From the NCBI RefSeq assembly GCF_014205055.1, contig NZ_JACHMS010000001.1:8460501-8524500 (forward strand): DNA of 64,000 nt, read 5' to 3'. The notes under the pieces were generated by a model that made no database searches, was not told the DNA's origin, and worked only from the letters and a program-made list of their open reading frames with translations. Positions 33,085-41,189 of the stretch are shown piece by piece (the stretch's first letter is position 1; each line of letters begins with the position of its first letter). Both the position numbers and the translations under genes were made by a program. Origin of the DNA: Streptomyces luteogriseus (GTDB lineage: Bacteria > Actinomycetota > Actinomycetes > Streptomycetales > Streptomycetaceae).

Positions 33085-33996
33085 TCAGGCCCGATCCGCG
33101 GCGCGCAGGGCCCGTGCCAGCCACTCTAGCTCCTCGCTCGCGTCGGGCGACGCATGCTGTCCGCGCACGCGGGCGACGAGCCTGCGGTAACGCTCCGCTC
33201 CTGCCTCGATCCCGGCCTCCAGGCTGCGCAGGACGGCGACCCGGTCCGCCTCGCCGAACAGCTCGGACAGCAGGTCGGCCGCCTCCGGCCCGTCGGGGGC
33301 GGCCCCGCGCCTTCTGATTTCGGCGACGCTCTGCACGACCTGCCTGGCCCACCAGATGGACGCCCCGGGCGGGGGACCCTGCCCGGGTGCGGGCGTGTTG
33401 AGCTCCATCCAGGAGCGCAGCCGGGCGCGGAAGCCGGGGTCCCCCACCAGTTCGGCCAGTTCGATCCAGGCGTCGACCTGGTCGGGTGTGGGATCGTCGG
33501 GCAGTTCGATGGTGATGGCGCGTACGCGGTCGCGCAGGCGTGGCTCGGCGTCGAGCCCGCCGAACACCTCCTCCTTGAACTCATCGATGACTTGCTTGCG
33601 TTCGGCGGCGGAAAGCCGCGCCAACCGGTTCATCAGTGCCGTCTCCTCAGCAGTGGAACCACGTGTCACCACGGTGGACAGGACGGCCCGGCTCACCTTC
33701 AGGGAGCGGATCTGCGCGTCGAGCGCGGTCACGTGCGCGTCGGCGACCTCGGCGACCGTGGTCCGACCGCTCAGCACCCGGCACACCTCGTCGAGCCCGA
33801 GGCCCAGCTCCCGGAGGGTTCGCACCAGCTCGACGCGGGCCACGGACCCGGCGTCGTACAACCGGTAGCCGCTCGCGGAGCGGGCCACGGGCGGCACCGC
33901 TCCCTCGTCCGACCAGAAGCGCAGGGTACGCACCGAGAGGCCGGTGCGGCGCGCGAGCCGGCCGATGGTGAGCACCTCGGGGCGTTCGTCGTCCAT
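33085..33996 (-). CDS. MerR family transcriptional regulator
   Basis: The 303-residue protein has a MerR helix-turn-helix at residues 8 to 75 (LTIGRLARRTGLSVRTLRFWSDEGAVPPVARSASGYRLYD, split here only for reference to its start). A dimerisation helix and a long C-terminal domain of about 180 residues, probably ligand binding, follow. No metal-binding Cys triad is visible, so it is not a classical metal sensor. It is transcribed from a promoter with 19-bp spacing and a central dyad, typical of MerR autoregulation, and the -10 lies so close to the start codon that the mRNA would be leaderless. Confidence 0.92.
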   Translation of the reverse strand: MDDERPEVLTIGRLARRTGLSVRTLRFWSDEGAVPPVARSASGYRLYDAGSVARVELVRTLRELGLGLDEVCRVLSGRTTVAEVADAHVTALDAQIRSLKVSRAVLSTVVTRGSTAEETALMNRLARLSAAERKQVIDEFKEEVFGGLDAEPRLRDRVRAITIELPDDPTPDQVDAWIELAELVGDPGFRARLRSWMELNTPAPGQGPPPGASIWWARQVVQSVAEIRRRGAAPDGPEAADLLSELFGEADRVAVLRSLEAGIEAGAERYRRLVARVRGQHASPDASEELEWLARALRAADRA

Positions 33997-34003
33997 GGCA
34001 GAG

Positions 34004-34034
34004 ATCCTGGACCCTCCAGCCGCTGGAAACTCAA
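34004..34034 (-). promoter_or_regulatory. MerR-type promoter and operator (19-bp spacer, central dyad)
   Basis: Read on the minus strand, TTGAGT (34034 to 34029) and CAGGAT (34009 to 34004) are separated by exactly 19 bp, the overlong spacing that MerR proteins untwist. The spacer contains the dyad TCCAG-CCG-CTGGA (34015 to 34027). The -10 ends 7 bp before the MerR start codon, so transcription should begin at or next to the ATG. Confidence 0.75.
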
Positions 34035-34277
34035 GTGCCTCCCGGGCGAGGAGGTGTCGATCTCACGTCGCGGACCGATAAACCGCATTCAACAGATTGT
34101 CACTGCTTCGAGGTAAGCGGCTCGTCTTCCCGGCGGATACGGCCTGCCCAATGGATAGCTTCTGCAGGTGGGCGGATCCGTGTGGTTCTTCCCGCTCGTT
34201 GTCCAGTCCTCCCTGTCTCCCCGTCGGCGCACCCGTGTGCCGTCGGTCGCCCCGCTGTGCAAGGAGAACCGCCTCCG

Positions 34278-35693
34278 ATGACCGTCGAGAGCATCCCGGA
34301 AACCGAGACCAGCCGCGCAGCGCCGCAGCAATCCCTGAGCACGGCCGCCGCCCGCAACCTCGCCACCACCACCAAGTCCGTTCCGCAGATGCAGGAGATC
34401 ACCTCCCGCTGGCTGCTGCGGATGCTGCCCTGGGTCGAGGCCGAAGGCGGCGCCTACCGGGTCAACCGGCGGCTGCGCCATACCGTCGGCGACGGGTGCA
34501 TCGAGTTCGTCCAGGAGGGCGCCAGGGTCCGCGTCATCCCCCGGGAACTCGGTGAACTGGCCCTGCTGCGCGGGTTCGAGGACACGGACGTCCTCACCGC
34601 CCTCGCCGACCGCTGCACCCAGCGCGACTTCACGGCCGGCGACGTCCTCGCCGAGCGCGGCAGCTCCGCGGACGGGATCCACCTGATCGCCCACGGCCGG
34701 CTCAGCCAGACCTCCGAGGGCAAGTACGGCGGAGAGATCGCCCTCGAGGTGCTCGCGGACGGTGACCGCTTCGGTGAGAACGCCCTGCTGGACTCCGACG
34801 CCCGCCACGACCGCACGGTCACCGCCGAGACCTCCGGCACCCTCCTCACACTCACCCGCGCCGACTTCGCCGCCGTGCAGGCCTCCTCGCCCGCCCTCCA
34901 GGCCCACGTCGAGGCGTACACCTCTCGTGCGCGGCACCGGCAGAACAAGCACGGCGAGGCCGAGATCGCCATGTCGGCAGGCCATGTCGGGGAGGCGGAA
35001 CTGCCGGGCACCTTCGTCGACTACGAACTGGAGCCGCGCGAGTACGAACTCTCCGTGGCGCAGACCGTTCTGAGGATCCACTCCCGGGTGGCCGACCTCT
35101 ACAACGGGCCGATGAACCAGACGGAGGAGCAACTCAGGCTCACCATCGAGGCCTTGCGTGAGCGTCAGGAACACGAATTGGTCAACAACCGCGAGTTCGG
35201 GCTCCTGCACAACGCCGACTTCAAGCAGCGCATCCAGCCCCACTCCGGCCCGCCCACCCCGGACGACATGGACAATCTGCTCTGCCGCCGCCGCGGCACC
35301 AAGATGTTCCTCGCCCACCCCAGGACCATCGCCGCCATCGGGCGTGGCTTCAACGCGTGCGGTCTGTATCCCGACCATGTCGACCTCGGCGGACAGTCCG
35401 TCCCCGCCTGGCGCGGGGTGCCCATCCTGCCCTGCAACAAGATCCCGATCAGCAAGGAGCAGACCAGCTCCATCATCGCGATGCGCACCGGCGAGAAGAA
35501 CCAGGGCGTCATCGGCCTGCGCAAGACCGGACTGCAGGACGAGTACGAACCGGGGCTCGCCGCGCGGTACATGGGCATCAACGAACAGGCGATCATCTCC
35601 TACCTCGTCAGCACCTACTACTCCGCCGCGGTGCTCCTGCCCGATGCCCTGGGTGTGCTGGAGAACGTCCAGATCGCCCCCAGGCCCCACTGA
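34278..35693 (+). CDS. Family 2B encapsulin shell protein with cyclic-nucleotide-binding-like domain (EshA-like)
   Basis: The 471-residue protein has an N-terminal arm, a cyclic-nucleotide-binding-like insertion (residues about 100 to 220; AERGSSADGIHLIAHGRL, DRFGENALLDS), and an HK97-fold encapsulin body (VDYELEPREYELSVAQTVLRIHSRVADLYN; LGVLENVQIAPRPH at the end). Homologues in 2-methylisoborneol operons form shells that enclose the terpene cyclase; older annotations call it Crp/Fnr-like or EshA. ATG 34278 has AAGGAG 12 bp upstream. The 2-methylisoborneol synthase and GPP methyltransferase follow, so it is the first gene of a three-gene odorant operon. Confidence 0.93.
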   Translation: MTVESIPETETSRAAPQQSLSTAAARNLATTTKSVPQMQEITSRWLLRMLPWVEAEGGAYRVNRRLRHTVGDGCIEFVQEGARVRVIPRELGELALLRGFEDTDVLTALADRCTQRDFTAGDVLAERGSSADGIHLIAHGRLSQTSEGKYGGEIALEVLADGDRFGENALLDSDARHDRTVTAETSGTLLTLTRADFAAVQASSPALQAHVEAYTSRARHRQNKHGEAEIAMSAGHVGEAELPGTFVDYELEPREYELSVAQTVLRIHSRVADLYNGPMNQTEEQLRLTIEALRERQEHELVNNREFGLLHNADFKQRIQPHSGPPTPDDMDNLLCRRRGTKMFLAHPRTIAAIGRGFNACGLYPDHVDLGGQSVPAWRGVPILPCNKIPISKEQTSSIIAMRTGEKNQGVIGLRKTGLQDEYEPGLAARYMGINEQAIISYLVSTYYSAAVLLPDALGVLENVQIAPRPH

Positions 35694-35760
35694 AGCCCTC
35701 ACCCGCGCGGCAGGTCCACCTCCGGTCACCTCCACGCGTAACGGAGTCCCCCCCGCAGCA

Positions 35761-35774
35761 AGGAGCCGCCGATG
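35761..35774 (+). promoter_or_regulatory. Ribosome binding site and ATG 35772 marking the ancestral start of 2-MIB synthase
   Basis: AAGGAG directly before and at 35761 precedes ATG 35772 with good spacing. The reading frame opens MPDSGPLGSS and continues PTPPTAVQDAA, which agrees with the N terminus I remember for Streptomyces 2-methylisoborneol synthase. That frame differs from the frame of the enzyme body, so this site supports a frameshift or sequence error near 35850. Confidence 0.65.
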
Positions 35775-35854
35775 CCCGACTCCGGGCCCCTCGGATCGTC
35801 ACCCCCTGAGCAGCAACCGACGCCGCCCACAGCCGTGCAGGACGCGGCCCGCCG

Positions 35855-37093
35855 GTGGTGCACCACGTTCCGGTCCCGCCGACGGCCCCGCAGTTCCTCG
35901 GCGCACTGCATCCGCCGGTCCCGATCCCCGGCCCCCCACCACCACCGTCCCCCTCCGCCGTACGGGACACGCCTGCCGTTCCCGCGGCCGACTCCGCCCT
36001 CCAACGGATCCTGCGCGGACCGACCGGACTGGGCACGACATCGCTCTCCCTGACCCGCGGAGACGCCCCTTCGCTCCCGGACCAGGTGCCGTCGGCTCCC
36101 GCCGCGCCCGCCGAGGGGCGAGCCGTCCCCGGCCTCTACCACCACCCGGTCCCGGAGCCCGACCCCGTACGCGTCGAAGAGGTGAGCAGCCGGATCAAGC
36201 GGTGGGCGGAGGACGAGGTCCAGCTCTACCCCGAGGAGTGGGAAGGGCAGTTCGACGGCTTCTCCGTCGGCCGCTACATGGTCGGGTGCCACCCCGACGC
36301 CCCCACGGTCGACCACCTGATGCTCGCCACACGGCTGATGGTCGCGGAGAACGCGCTGGACGACTGCTACTGCGAGGACCACGGCGGGTCACCCGTCGGT
36401 CTCGGCGGGCGCATCCTCCTCGCGCACACCGCGCTCGACCAACTCCACACCACCGCGGAGTACGCGCCGGCCTGGCAGGAGTCGCTCACCTCGGACGCCC
36501 CGCGCCGGGCCTACCACAGCGCCATGGACTACTTCGTCCGCGCCGCCACGCCCTCCCAGGCCGACCGCTACCGGCACGACATGGCCCGGCTCCACATGGG
36601 CTATCTCGCCGAGGCCGCCTGGGCGGAGACCGATCACGTCCCGGAGGTGTGGGAGTACCTGGCGATGCGCCAGTTCAACAACTTCCGCCCCTGCCCCACG
36701 ATCACCGACACCGTAGGCGGCTACGAACTGCCCGCGGACCTGCACGCCCAGCCGGACATGCAGCGGGTCATCGCCCTCGCCGGCAATGCCACCACCATCG
36801 TCAACGACCTCTACTCGTACACCAAGGAACTCAACAGCCCGGGCCGCCACCTGAACCTGCCGGTGGTGATCGCGGAACGCGAGCAGCTCTCCGAGCGCGA
36901 CGCCTATCTGAAGGCCGTCGCGGTCCACAACGAACTCATGCACGCCTTCGAGGCGGCCGCCGCCGACCTCGCCGCGTCGTACCCCCTGCCCGCCGTGCTG
37001 CGCTTCCTCAGGGGCCTGGCCGCCTGGGTCGACGGCAACCACGACTGGCACCGCACCAACACCTACCGCTACAGCCTGCCCGACTTCTGGTAG
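35855..37093 (+). CDS. 2-methylisoborneol synthase (terpene cyclase), apparent 5' frameshift
   Basis: The readable frame gives 412 residues from GTG 35855. A Pro-rich disordered N terminus (ALHPPVPIPGP, then LQRILRGPTG) precedes a class I terpene cyclase with the Mg-binding acidic motif (AENALDDCYCED) and the NSE/DTE motif (GNATTIVNDLYSYTKEL), plus the conserved C-terminal RTNTYRYSLPDFW. It converts 2-methyl-GPP to 2-methylisoborneol, and its disordered N terminus is the part that loads it into the encapsulin. The natural start is probably ATG 35772, in another frame; a one-base loss near 35850 to 35852 would restore continuity. If real, the shift forces use of GTG 35855 or 35858 and removes about 30 residues of the loading region. 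Confidence 0.93.
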   Translation: MVHHVPVPPTAPQFLGALHPPVPIPGPPPPPSPSAVRDTPAVPAADSALQRILRGPTGLGTTSLSLTRGDAPSLPDQVPSAPAAPAEGRAVPGLYHHPVPEPDPVRVEEVSSRIKRWAEDEVQLYPEEWEGQFDGFSVGRYMVGCHPDAPTVDHLMLATRLMVAENALDDCYCEDHGGSPVGLGGRILLAHTALDQLHTTAEYAPAWQESLTSDAPRRAYHSAMDYFVRAATPSQADRYRHDMARLHMGYLAEAAWAETDHVPEVWEYLAMRQFNNFRPCPTITDTVGGYELPADLHAQPDMQRVIALAGNATTIVNDLYSYTKELNSPGRHLNLPVVIAEREQLSERDAYLKAVAVHNELMHAFEAAAADLAASYPLPAVLRFLRGLAAWVDGNHDWHRTNTYRYSLPDFW

Positions 37094-37108
37094 AGAACGG
37101 ATATCTCT

Positions 37109-37984
37109 GTGACCACTGAAACGACCTCCCCCGTCACCGCGAAGATCCCGGCCCCGGCGACGCCCTACCAGGGGGACATCGCCCGCTACTGGAACAACGA
37201 GGCGCGACCGGTCAACCTGCGCCTCGGCGACGTGGACGGGCTCTACCACCACCACTACGGCATCGGTGAAGTGGACCACGCCGCGCTCGGCGACCCGGCA
37301 CACAGCGAGTACGAGAAGAAGCTCATCGCGGAGCTGCACCGGCTGGAGTCGGCACAGGCAGAGGCCCTCATGGACCACCTCGGCGCCATCGGACCCGAGG
37401 ACACCCTCGTCGACGCCGGCTGCGGCCGCGGCGGATCCATGGTCATGGCCCACCGTCGCTTCGGCTGCAAGGTCGAGGGTGTGACGTTGTCCGCCACCCA
37501 GGCCGACTTCGGCAACCGGCGCGCGCGAGAACTGCGGATCGAGGACCACGTCCGCTCCCGCGTGTGCAACATGCTCGACACGCCCTTCGAGAAGGGCAGC
37601 ATCACCGCTTCGTGGAACAACGAGTCGACCATGTACGTCGACCTCCACGACCTCTTCGCCGAGCACTCCCGCTTCCTGAAGGTGGGCGGCCGGTACGTGA
37701 CGATCACCGGCTGCTGGAACCCCCGTTACGGCCAGCCGTCGAAGTGGGTCTCCCAGATCAACGCCCACTTCGAGTGCAACATCCACTCCCGCCGTGAGTA
37801 TCTGCGCGCCATGGCCGACAACCGGCTCGTGCCGCAGACCATCGTCGACCTCACCCCGGACACCCTGCCCTACTGGGAGCTTCGGGCCACGTCCTCGCTG
37901 GTCACCGGGATCGAGGAGGCGTTCATCGAGTCCTACCGGGACGGCTCCTTCCAGTACGTCCTGATCGCCGCCGACCGCGTGTAG
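37109..37984 (+). CDS. Geranyl diphosphate 2-C-methyltransferase
   Basis: The 291-residue SAM-dependent enzyme methylates geranyl diphosphate at C2 to make the substrate of 2-methylisoborneol synthase. Motif I reads LVDAGCGRGGSMVMAHRRFGC. WNNESTMYVDLHDLF and YVTITGCWN follow, together with the N-terminal RYWNNEARPVNLRLGDVDGLYHHHYG typical of this family (cited in pieces). It starts with GTG 37109, 15 bp after the cyclase stop, and a 7-bp hairpin follows the stop, closing the operon. Confidence 0.95.
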   Translation: MTTETTSPVTAKIPAPATPYQGDIARYWNNEARPVNLRLGDVDGLYHHHYGIGEVDHAALGDPAHSEYEKKLIAELHRLESAQAEALMDHLGAIGPEDTLVDAGCGRGGSMVMAHRRFGCKVEGVTLSATQADFGNRRARELRIEDHVRSRVCNMLDTPFEKGSITASWNNESTMYVDLHDLFAEHSRFLKVGGRYVTITGCWNPRYGQPSKWVSQINAHFECNIHSRREYLRAMADNRLVPQTIVDLTPDTLPYWELRATSSLVTGIEEAFIESYRDGSFQYVLIAADRV

Positions 37985-37985
37985 G

Positions 37986-38005
37986 CCCGGCCTCGCGGGG
38001 CCGGG
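37986..38005 (+). terminator. Hairpin terminator of the 2-MIB operon
   Basis: CCCGGCC (37986 to 37992) pairs with GGCCGGG (37999 to 38005) over a 6-base loop, starting two bases after the methyltransferase stop codon. It is compact and very GC-rich, with no U tract. Confidence 0.65.
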
Positions 38006-38134
38006 ACCGCACCGAGGGCCCCGGCCCGCGACCCGGGCATGCCGAACGACCCTGCGGAAAAGGCTTTGAGCGAGGAGACGGCCCACTGCTACTTTCGCGG
38101 TGGACCGTGACATCGTCGTAGGGAGGTGAGCCCC

Positions 38135-38188
38135 GTGAACACAGTTACCCGTGGGTGCTCCCTCAACCCGTCACGGTCCGGCGGCTGA
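38135..38188 (+). CDS. Putative 17-residue leader peptide upstream of GNAT gene
   Basis: The short frame VNTVTRGCSLNPSRSGG starts with GTG 38135, preceded by a strong AGGGAGGTGA site, and stops 55 bp before the GNAT ATG. It lies inside a perfect 10-bp inverted repeat (38102 to 38111 with 38170 to 38179) whose right arm overlaps its coding sequence. Immediately downstream a second hairpin overlaps the GNAT ribosome site. The arrangement looks like ribosome-mediated attenuation; whether it is translated is unproven. Confidence 0.45.
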   Translation: MNTVTRGCSLNPSRSGG

Positions 38189-38200
38189 CGTTCGGTGTCG

Positions 38201-38236
38201 CCAGGAGCGCCTGAGATCGAGGCACTCCTGGAGGGA
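38201..38236 (+). promoter_or_regulatory. Hairpin overlapping the GNAT ribosome binding site (putative attenuator)
   Basis: CCAGGAG (38201 to 38207) pairs with CTCCTGG (38225 to 38231) and, after one mismatch, GCCT pairs with AGGC over a 7-base loop. The 3' arm runs into GGAGGGAG (38230 to 38237), the ribosome site for ATG 38244, so folding could hide part of it. Confidence 0.5.
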
Positions 38237-38243
38237 GACTCCG

Positions 38244-39038
38244 ATGAACACAAAGCCCTTCACTTCCGGCCTGGGCGAGAACGCGGTGGTGATCACGCGT
38301 GTCGCGGACAGGCAATGGCACGCACTGGATGACGACCTGGTGGTCGGCCGCGGGCATGCGGAACACCGGCCCGACGGACGCTTGTTCGTCAGCATCGACG
38401 CCTGGCACGACACCGCCTTCGACCTGCTCGCCGAGGCGATGTCGGCGGAACTCCCGGCACCGCTGTACACGGTGGTCGACGAAGCCGACGTCGAGCTGAC
38501 GACCGGCTGGAAGCGGGCCGGTTTCACGATCCGGCGCCGCGAGTGGGAGTACGTCGTGCCGACCGACCCGAGCGTCACCGGGCTCGACGACGTCCTGCCG
38601 CCTCCGGGCGTGACGATCGTGCCCGCCGGCCAGGCGGACGAGAGTCGGCTGCGGGCGGTGGACCGCGCGATCCGTGACGAAGTCGAGGCGACCGTCGGGT
38701 GGCAGTCGATGCCCGCGGAGGTGGTTCCCCGCGCTCAAGGCGACACCGTCGTCGACCCGTCGAAGTACGCGGTGGCCGCGGGACCCGACCGCTACCTGGG
38801 TCTGATCCGGGTGGTGAGGGTGAAACGTCCGCGCATCGGACTGGTCGCGGTCCGGGCCGGCGAGCAGCGCCGCGGCATCGCGCGGGCGCTGCTGGCCCAC
38901 GCGCTGGGGACGCTGCACCGCTCCGGGGCCACCGCGGCCTGGGCCGAGGTCAACGAGTCCAACCGAGCGGCCTCGGCGCTGTTCGAGGGCATCGGCGGCG
39001 CCCGGCCGATGAGCAGCAACCTGGAGCTGGTGCGATGA
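38244..39038 (+). CDS. GNAT family N-acetyltransferase (long, with N-terminal extension)
   Basis: This 264-residue protein has its GNAT core in the C-terminal half: YLGLIRVVRVKRPRIGLVAV, then the acetyl-CoA loop RAGEQRRGIARALLAHAL and NESNRAASALFEGIGG. The N-terminal 120 residues look like a second, degenerate GNAT-like fold. ATG 38244 follows GGAGGGAG. The last codons overlap the IF-1 gene as ATGA, so the two proteins are translationally coupled. A leader frame and hairpin upstream suggest inducible translation, as for some resistance acetyltransferases, but the substrate is unknown. Confidence 0.88.
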   Translation: MNTKPFTSGLGENAVVITRVADRQWHALDDDLVVGRGHAEHRPDGRLFVSIDAWHDTAFDLLAEAMSAELPAPLYTVVDEADVELTTGWKRAGFTIRRREWEYVVPTDPSVTGLDDVLPPPGVTIVPAGQADESRLRAVDRAIRDEVEATVGWQSMPAEVVPRAQGDTVVDPSKYAVAAGPDRYLGLIRVVRVKRPRIGLVAVRAGEQRRGIARALLAHALGTLHRSGATAAWAEVNESNRAASALFEGIGGARPMSSNLELVR

Positions 39039-39259
39039 CGCGGAACAAGAACGTCATCGAAGTCGAGGGCAAGGTCGTCGAGTGCCTGCGCAGCGCCATG
39101 TTCACCGTGGAGCTCGAGAACGGCCACCAGGTGCTCGCGCACATCAGCGGGAAGATCCGCAAGAACTACATCAAGATCATGCTGGAGGACCGGGTGCTGG
39201 TGGAGCTCCCGCCGTACGACCTGACGCGCGGCCGGATCGTGTTCCGATACCGGAACTAG
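39035..39259 (+). CDS. infA: Translation initiation factor IF-1 (second-copy type)
   Basis: The 74-residue S1/OB-fold protein shows VIEVEGKVVECLRSAMFTVELENG, HISGKIRKNYIKIMLEDRVLVELPPYDLTRGRI and a final FRYRN, all characteristic of IF-1 (quoted as short landmarks). The housekeeping Streptomyces infA sits in the ribosomal-protein region beside rpmJ, which is not the case here. The Ala-Met stretch and the ending FRYRN differ from the usual VYRYK/R. It is therefore probably an accessory paralogue, coupled to the GNAT gene by a 4-bp overlap. Confidence 0.93.
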   Translation: MTRNKNVIEVEGKVVECLRSAMFTVELENGHQVLAHISGKIRKNYIKIMLEDRVLVELPPYDLTRGRIVFRYRN

Positions 39260-39373
39260 CGGCGGTCGGCACCTTCCGAGGTGGCTGATGCAGGGACCCC
39301 GGTCACGGCGATTTCGTGAGCGGGGCCCCGACGATGGCGCACAGGGCCGCGCCCAGGGCGTTGTCCCGCCGTA

Positions 39374-39850
39374 TCACAGCTTCTGGCGGCCCGCCGGAGC
39401 GCCGCCGGGGTCGTCGGCGAGCATGACGTCCGCCGTGATGCGTTTGCCGACCGGCTCACGGTGGATGGCGAAGCTGACGCAGATGGCGGCGACGATCTCC
39501 AGGCCGTGCTGGCCGATCCGGCTGGGGTCGGGAGCAAGGATCGCCGGCAGGGTGGTGCTGCTGTCCCAGACACTGATCCGCGCGGCCCCGTCGGCGATCT
39601 CGAGTGTGAGCAGGCAGGGGCCCGGGGCGTACTTGCGGGCGTTGGTGACCAGCTCGCTGACCACCAGCTGCACCATGCCCATGGCCCGGCCGGAGACCGG
39701 AAGTCCGTGTACCGCCTGCACACGCGTCAGGAAGGAGCGGGCCAGGTCCCGGGCTTCAGCGATCCCCGTGTCGTCCTCGAAGGCAGCGGACACGGATATG
39801 GCACGGGTGGCCAGCGGATGCCCGCCGTCACCTTCCTCTTGCTCGTCCAT
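39374..39850 (-). CDS. RsbW-like ATP-binding protein (anti-sigma factor kinase type)
   Basis: The 158-residue protein has a HATPase_c domain: MVQLVVSELVTNARKYA is the N box, and SVWDSSTTLPAILAPDPSRIGQHGLEIVA contains the G1 region. Such proteins bind or phosphorylate STAS anti-anti-sigma factors and hold sigma-B-like factors, and are very numerous in Streptomyces. An upstream in-frame ATG at 39943 is possible. It lies next to a STAS gene and near a homologue in the opposite orientation (40443), a local partner-switching module. Confidence 0.88.
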   Translation of the reverse strand: MDEQEEGDGGHPLATRAISVSAAFEDDTGIAEARDLARSFLTRVQAVHGLPVSGRAMGMVQLVVSELVTNARKYAPGPCLLTLEIADGAARISVWDSSTTLPAILAPDPSRIGQHGLEIVAAICVSFAIHREPVGKRITADVMLADDPGGAPAGRQKL

Positions 39851-39960
39851 GCAGTTCGCCGTGTCCCTCGATCCTTTGTCCAGCACGGGCAGCGCATACC
39901 CACAAAGCGCCGGGCAATGCCGGTCACCGTCCGTGTGCGACATCACTGCCGGCGCCTGGG

Positions 39961-40332
39961 TCAGAGGTCGGAGTGGAGGGCCTGTTCGGTGGTGGGGTGG
40001 CAGGTGATGACCGTATCGATGCCGACCAGCTGCAGGACGCGCAGCACCGACGGCTGGGCGCCGGCGATGCGTACCCATCCCTCTGCGCTGCTGACCCGTC
40101 GGTGGGTGGCGACGAAGACGTTGATGCCGCTGGAGTCCATGAAGGTGACATCGGTGAGGTCGGCGACTATCCGCGGCGGCACAGCCCCGCTCTCGGTGAG
40201 CAGGGCTGCGCTGAGCACGTCCTGGACGTCGTGGTCGATCTCGCCCCGTAGTGTCACGACACGGATGCCCTCGACGTCGCGCTGCTCGGCATGGAGGCGT
40301 CCGTGCCGGTCCGTTCTTTCCCTGTGGGCCAC
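39961..40332 (-). CDS. STAS-domain anti-anti-sigma factor
   Basis: The 123-residue protein has a STAS fold with the phosphorylatable serine motif TFMDSSGINVFVATHRR (Ser-Ser after Asp) and the preceding GEIDHDVQDVL. It would release a sigma factor by binding an RsbW-like kinase when unphosphorylated. Both neighbouring HATPase proteins are candidate partners. It is transcribed in the same direction as the 39374 gene, 110 bp upstream of it. Confidence 0.93.
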   Translation of the reverse strand: MAHRERTDRHGRLHAEQRDVEGIRVVTLRGEIDHDVQDVLSAALLTESGAVPPRIVADLTDVTFMDSSGINVFVATHRRVSSAEGWVRIAGAQPSVLRVLQLVGIDTVITCHPTTEQALHSDL

Positions 40333-40442
40333 TTTTTCCTCGACTGCGATCTAGGTGCCCCAGGACGGGACGCGTCCGGGTGATCCTTCCCCGTGCCCCC
40401 GGCCGCATGCACCCACGTGACGGTCGTGACCTCGACGGGGGC

Positions 40443-40958
40443 ATGTTCGGCGGGACTCGGGGTACCGGCTGGCGAACGGGGAAGGCGGGGCCAGTGGAAT
40501 CTGAGACCGACGGTGGCGGGTGTACGACGCTGGAGGAGCATCTGATACGGGTGGGTTTCGCTCTGGGGGGCGACGACGGCTGCATCGCGGACGCCCGCCA
40601 ACGCGCCATCGCCTTCCTGGAACAGGCCTGCGAGGACTACGGCTTGACGGTACCTGTCCGCGCGAAGCACCTCACCCAGCTGGTGGTCAGCGAACTGGTC
40701 ACCAACGCCTACAAGTACGCCCCCGGGCCCGTCCTGGTGGAACTGGGCCTGACCACGCGGGCGGTGGAAGTCGTCGTGTGGGACAGCGATCCCAAGGTCC
40801 CGGCGCCCCGGACGGCTGATCCCGGCCGGATCGGTGGCCATGGCCTGGAGATCGTCAAGGCGGTGACCGATGCCCTGTCCGTCCACCGGGAGACGGTCGG
40901 CAAGCGCATCGCAGCCCGCATCTCCCTGCATGGTGCGTCCAAGGCACCATCAGGGTGA
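40443..40958 (+). CDS. RsbW-like ATP-binding protein, divergent homologue
   Basis: The 171-residue protein has LTQLVVSELVTNAYKYAPGPVL (N box region; cited as a landmark) and VWDSDPKVPAPRTADPGRIGGHGLEIVKA, matching the gene at 39374 block by block. The two are therefore local paralogues either side of the STAS gene. ATG 40443 is the longest reasonable start; GTG 40494 (VESETDGGG) is an alternative that brings the N terminus in line with the paralogue. A small membrane-protein gene follows 57 bp downstream. Confidence 0.87.
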   Translation: MFGGTRGTGWRTGKAGPVESETDGGGCTTLEEHLIRVGFALGGDDGCIADARQRAIAFLEQACEDYGLTVPVRAKHLTQLVVSELVTNAYKYAPGPVLVELGLTTRAVEVVVWDSDPKVPAPRTADPGRIGGHGLEIVKAVTDALSVHRETVGKRIAARISLHGASKAPSG

Positions 40959-41015
40959 CTGCGAAGGCGGAGGCGGGGCATACGGGCTTCACCCCCAACG
41001 AGAGGAGCTCGTTTC

Positions 41016-41183
41016 ATGCTCGGCATAGTCGCGGCGGTGTTGTTCTTCTTCGCGTTCCTGATCAACGCGGCAGAGATCAGCACCAACGACGTGTTCTCTT
41101 CGACGAACGTCATGCTGCTGGGACTGTTGTGCCTCGCTCTCCAGGTGGCCGGAGTCGGCGGCGGCTGGGCCCGCAGACGATGA
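41016..41183 (+). CDS. Small 55-residue hydrophobic membrane protein
   Basis: The 55-residue frame starts at ATG 41016 after AGAGGAG (41001 to 41007). It contains two hydrophobic stretches (MLGIVAAVLFFFAFLINAA and VMLLGLLCLALQVAG) and a basic tail WARRR. It ends 6 bp before a strong hairpin. Small proteins of this form are common in Streptomyces; no function is known to me. Confidence 0.75.
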   Translation: MLGIVAAVLFFFAFLINAAEISTNDVFSSTNVMLLGLLCLALQVAGVGGGWARRR

Positions 41184-41189
41184 CCTCCC

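Noticed and set aside
39288..40007. Plus-strand frames opposite the RsbW-like gene
   Set aside because: The minus strand encodes a clear HATPase domain. The plus frames show no domain.
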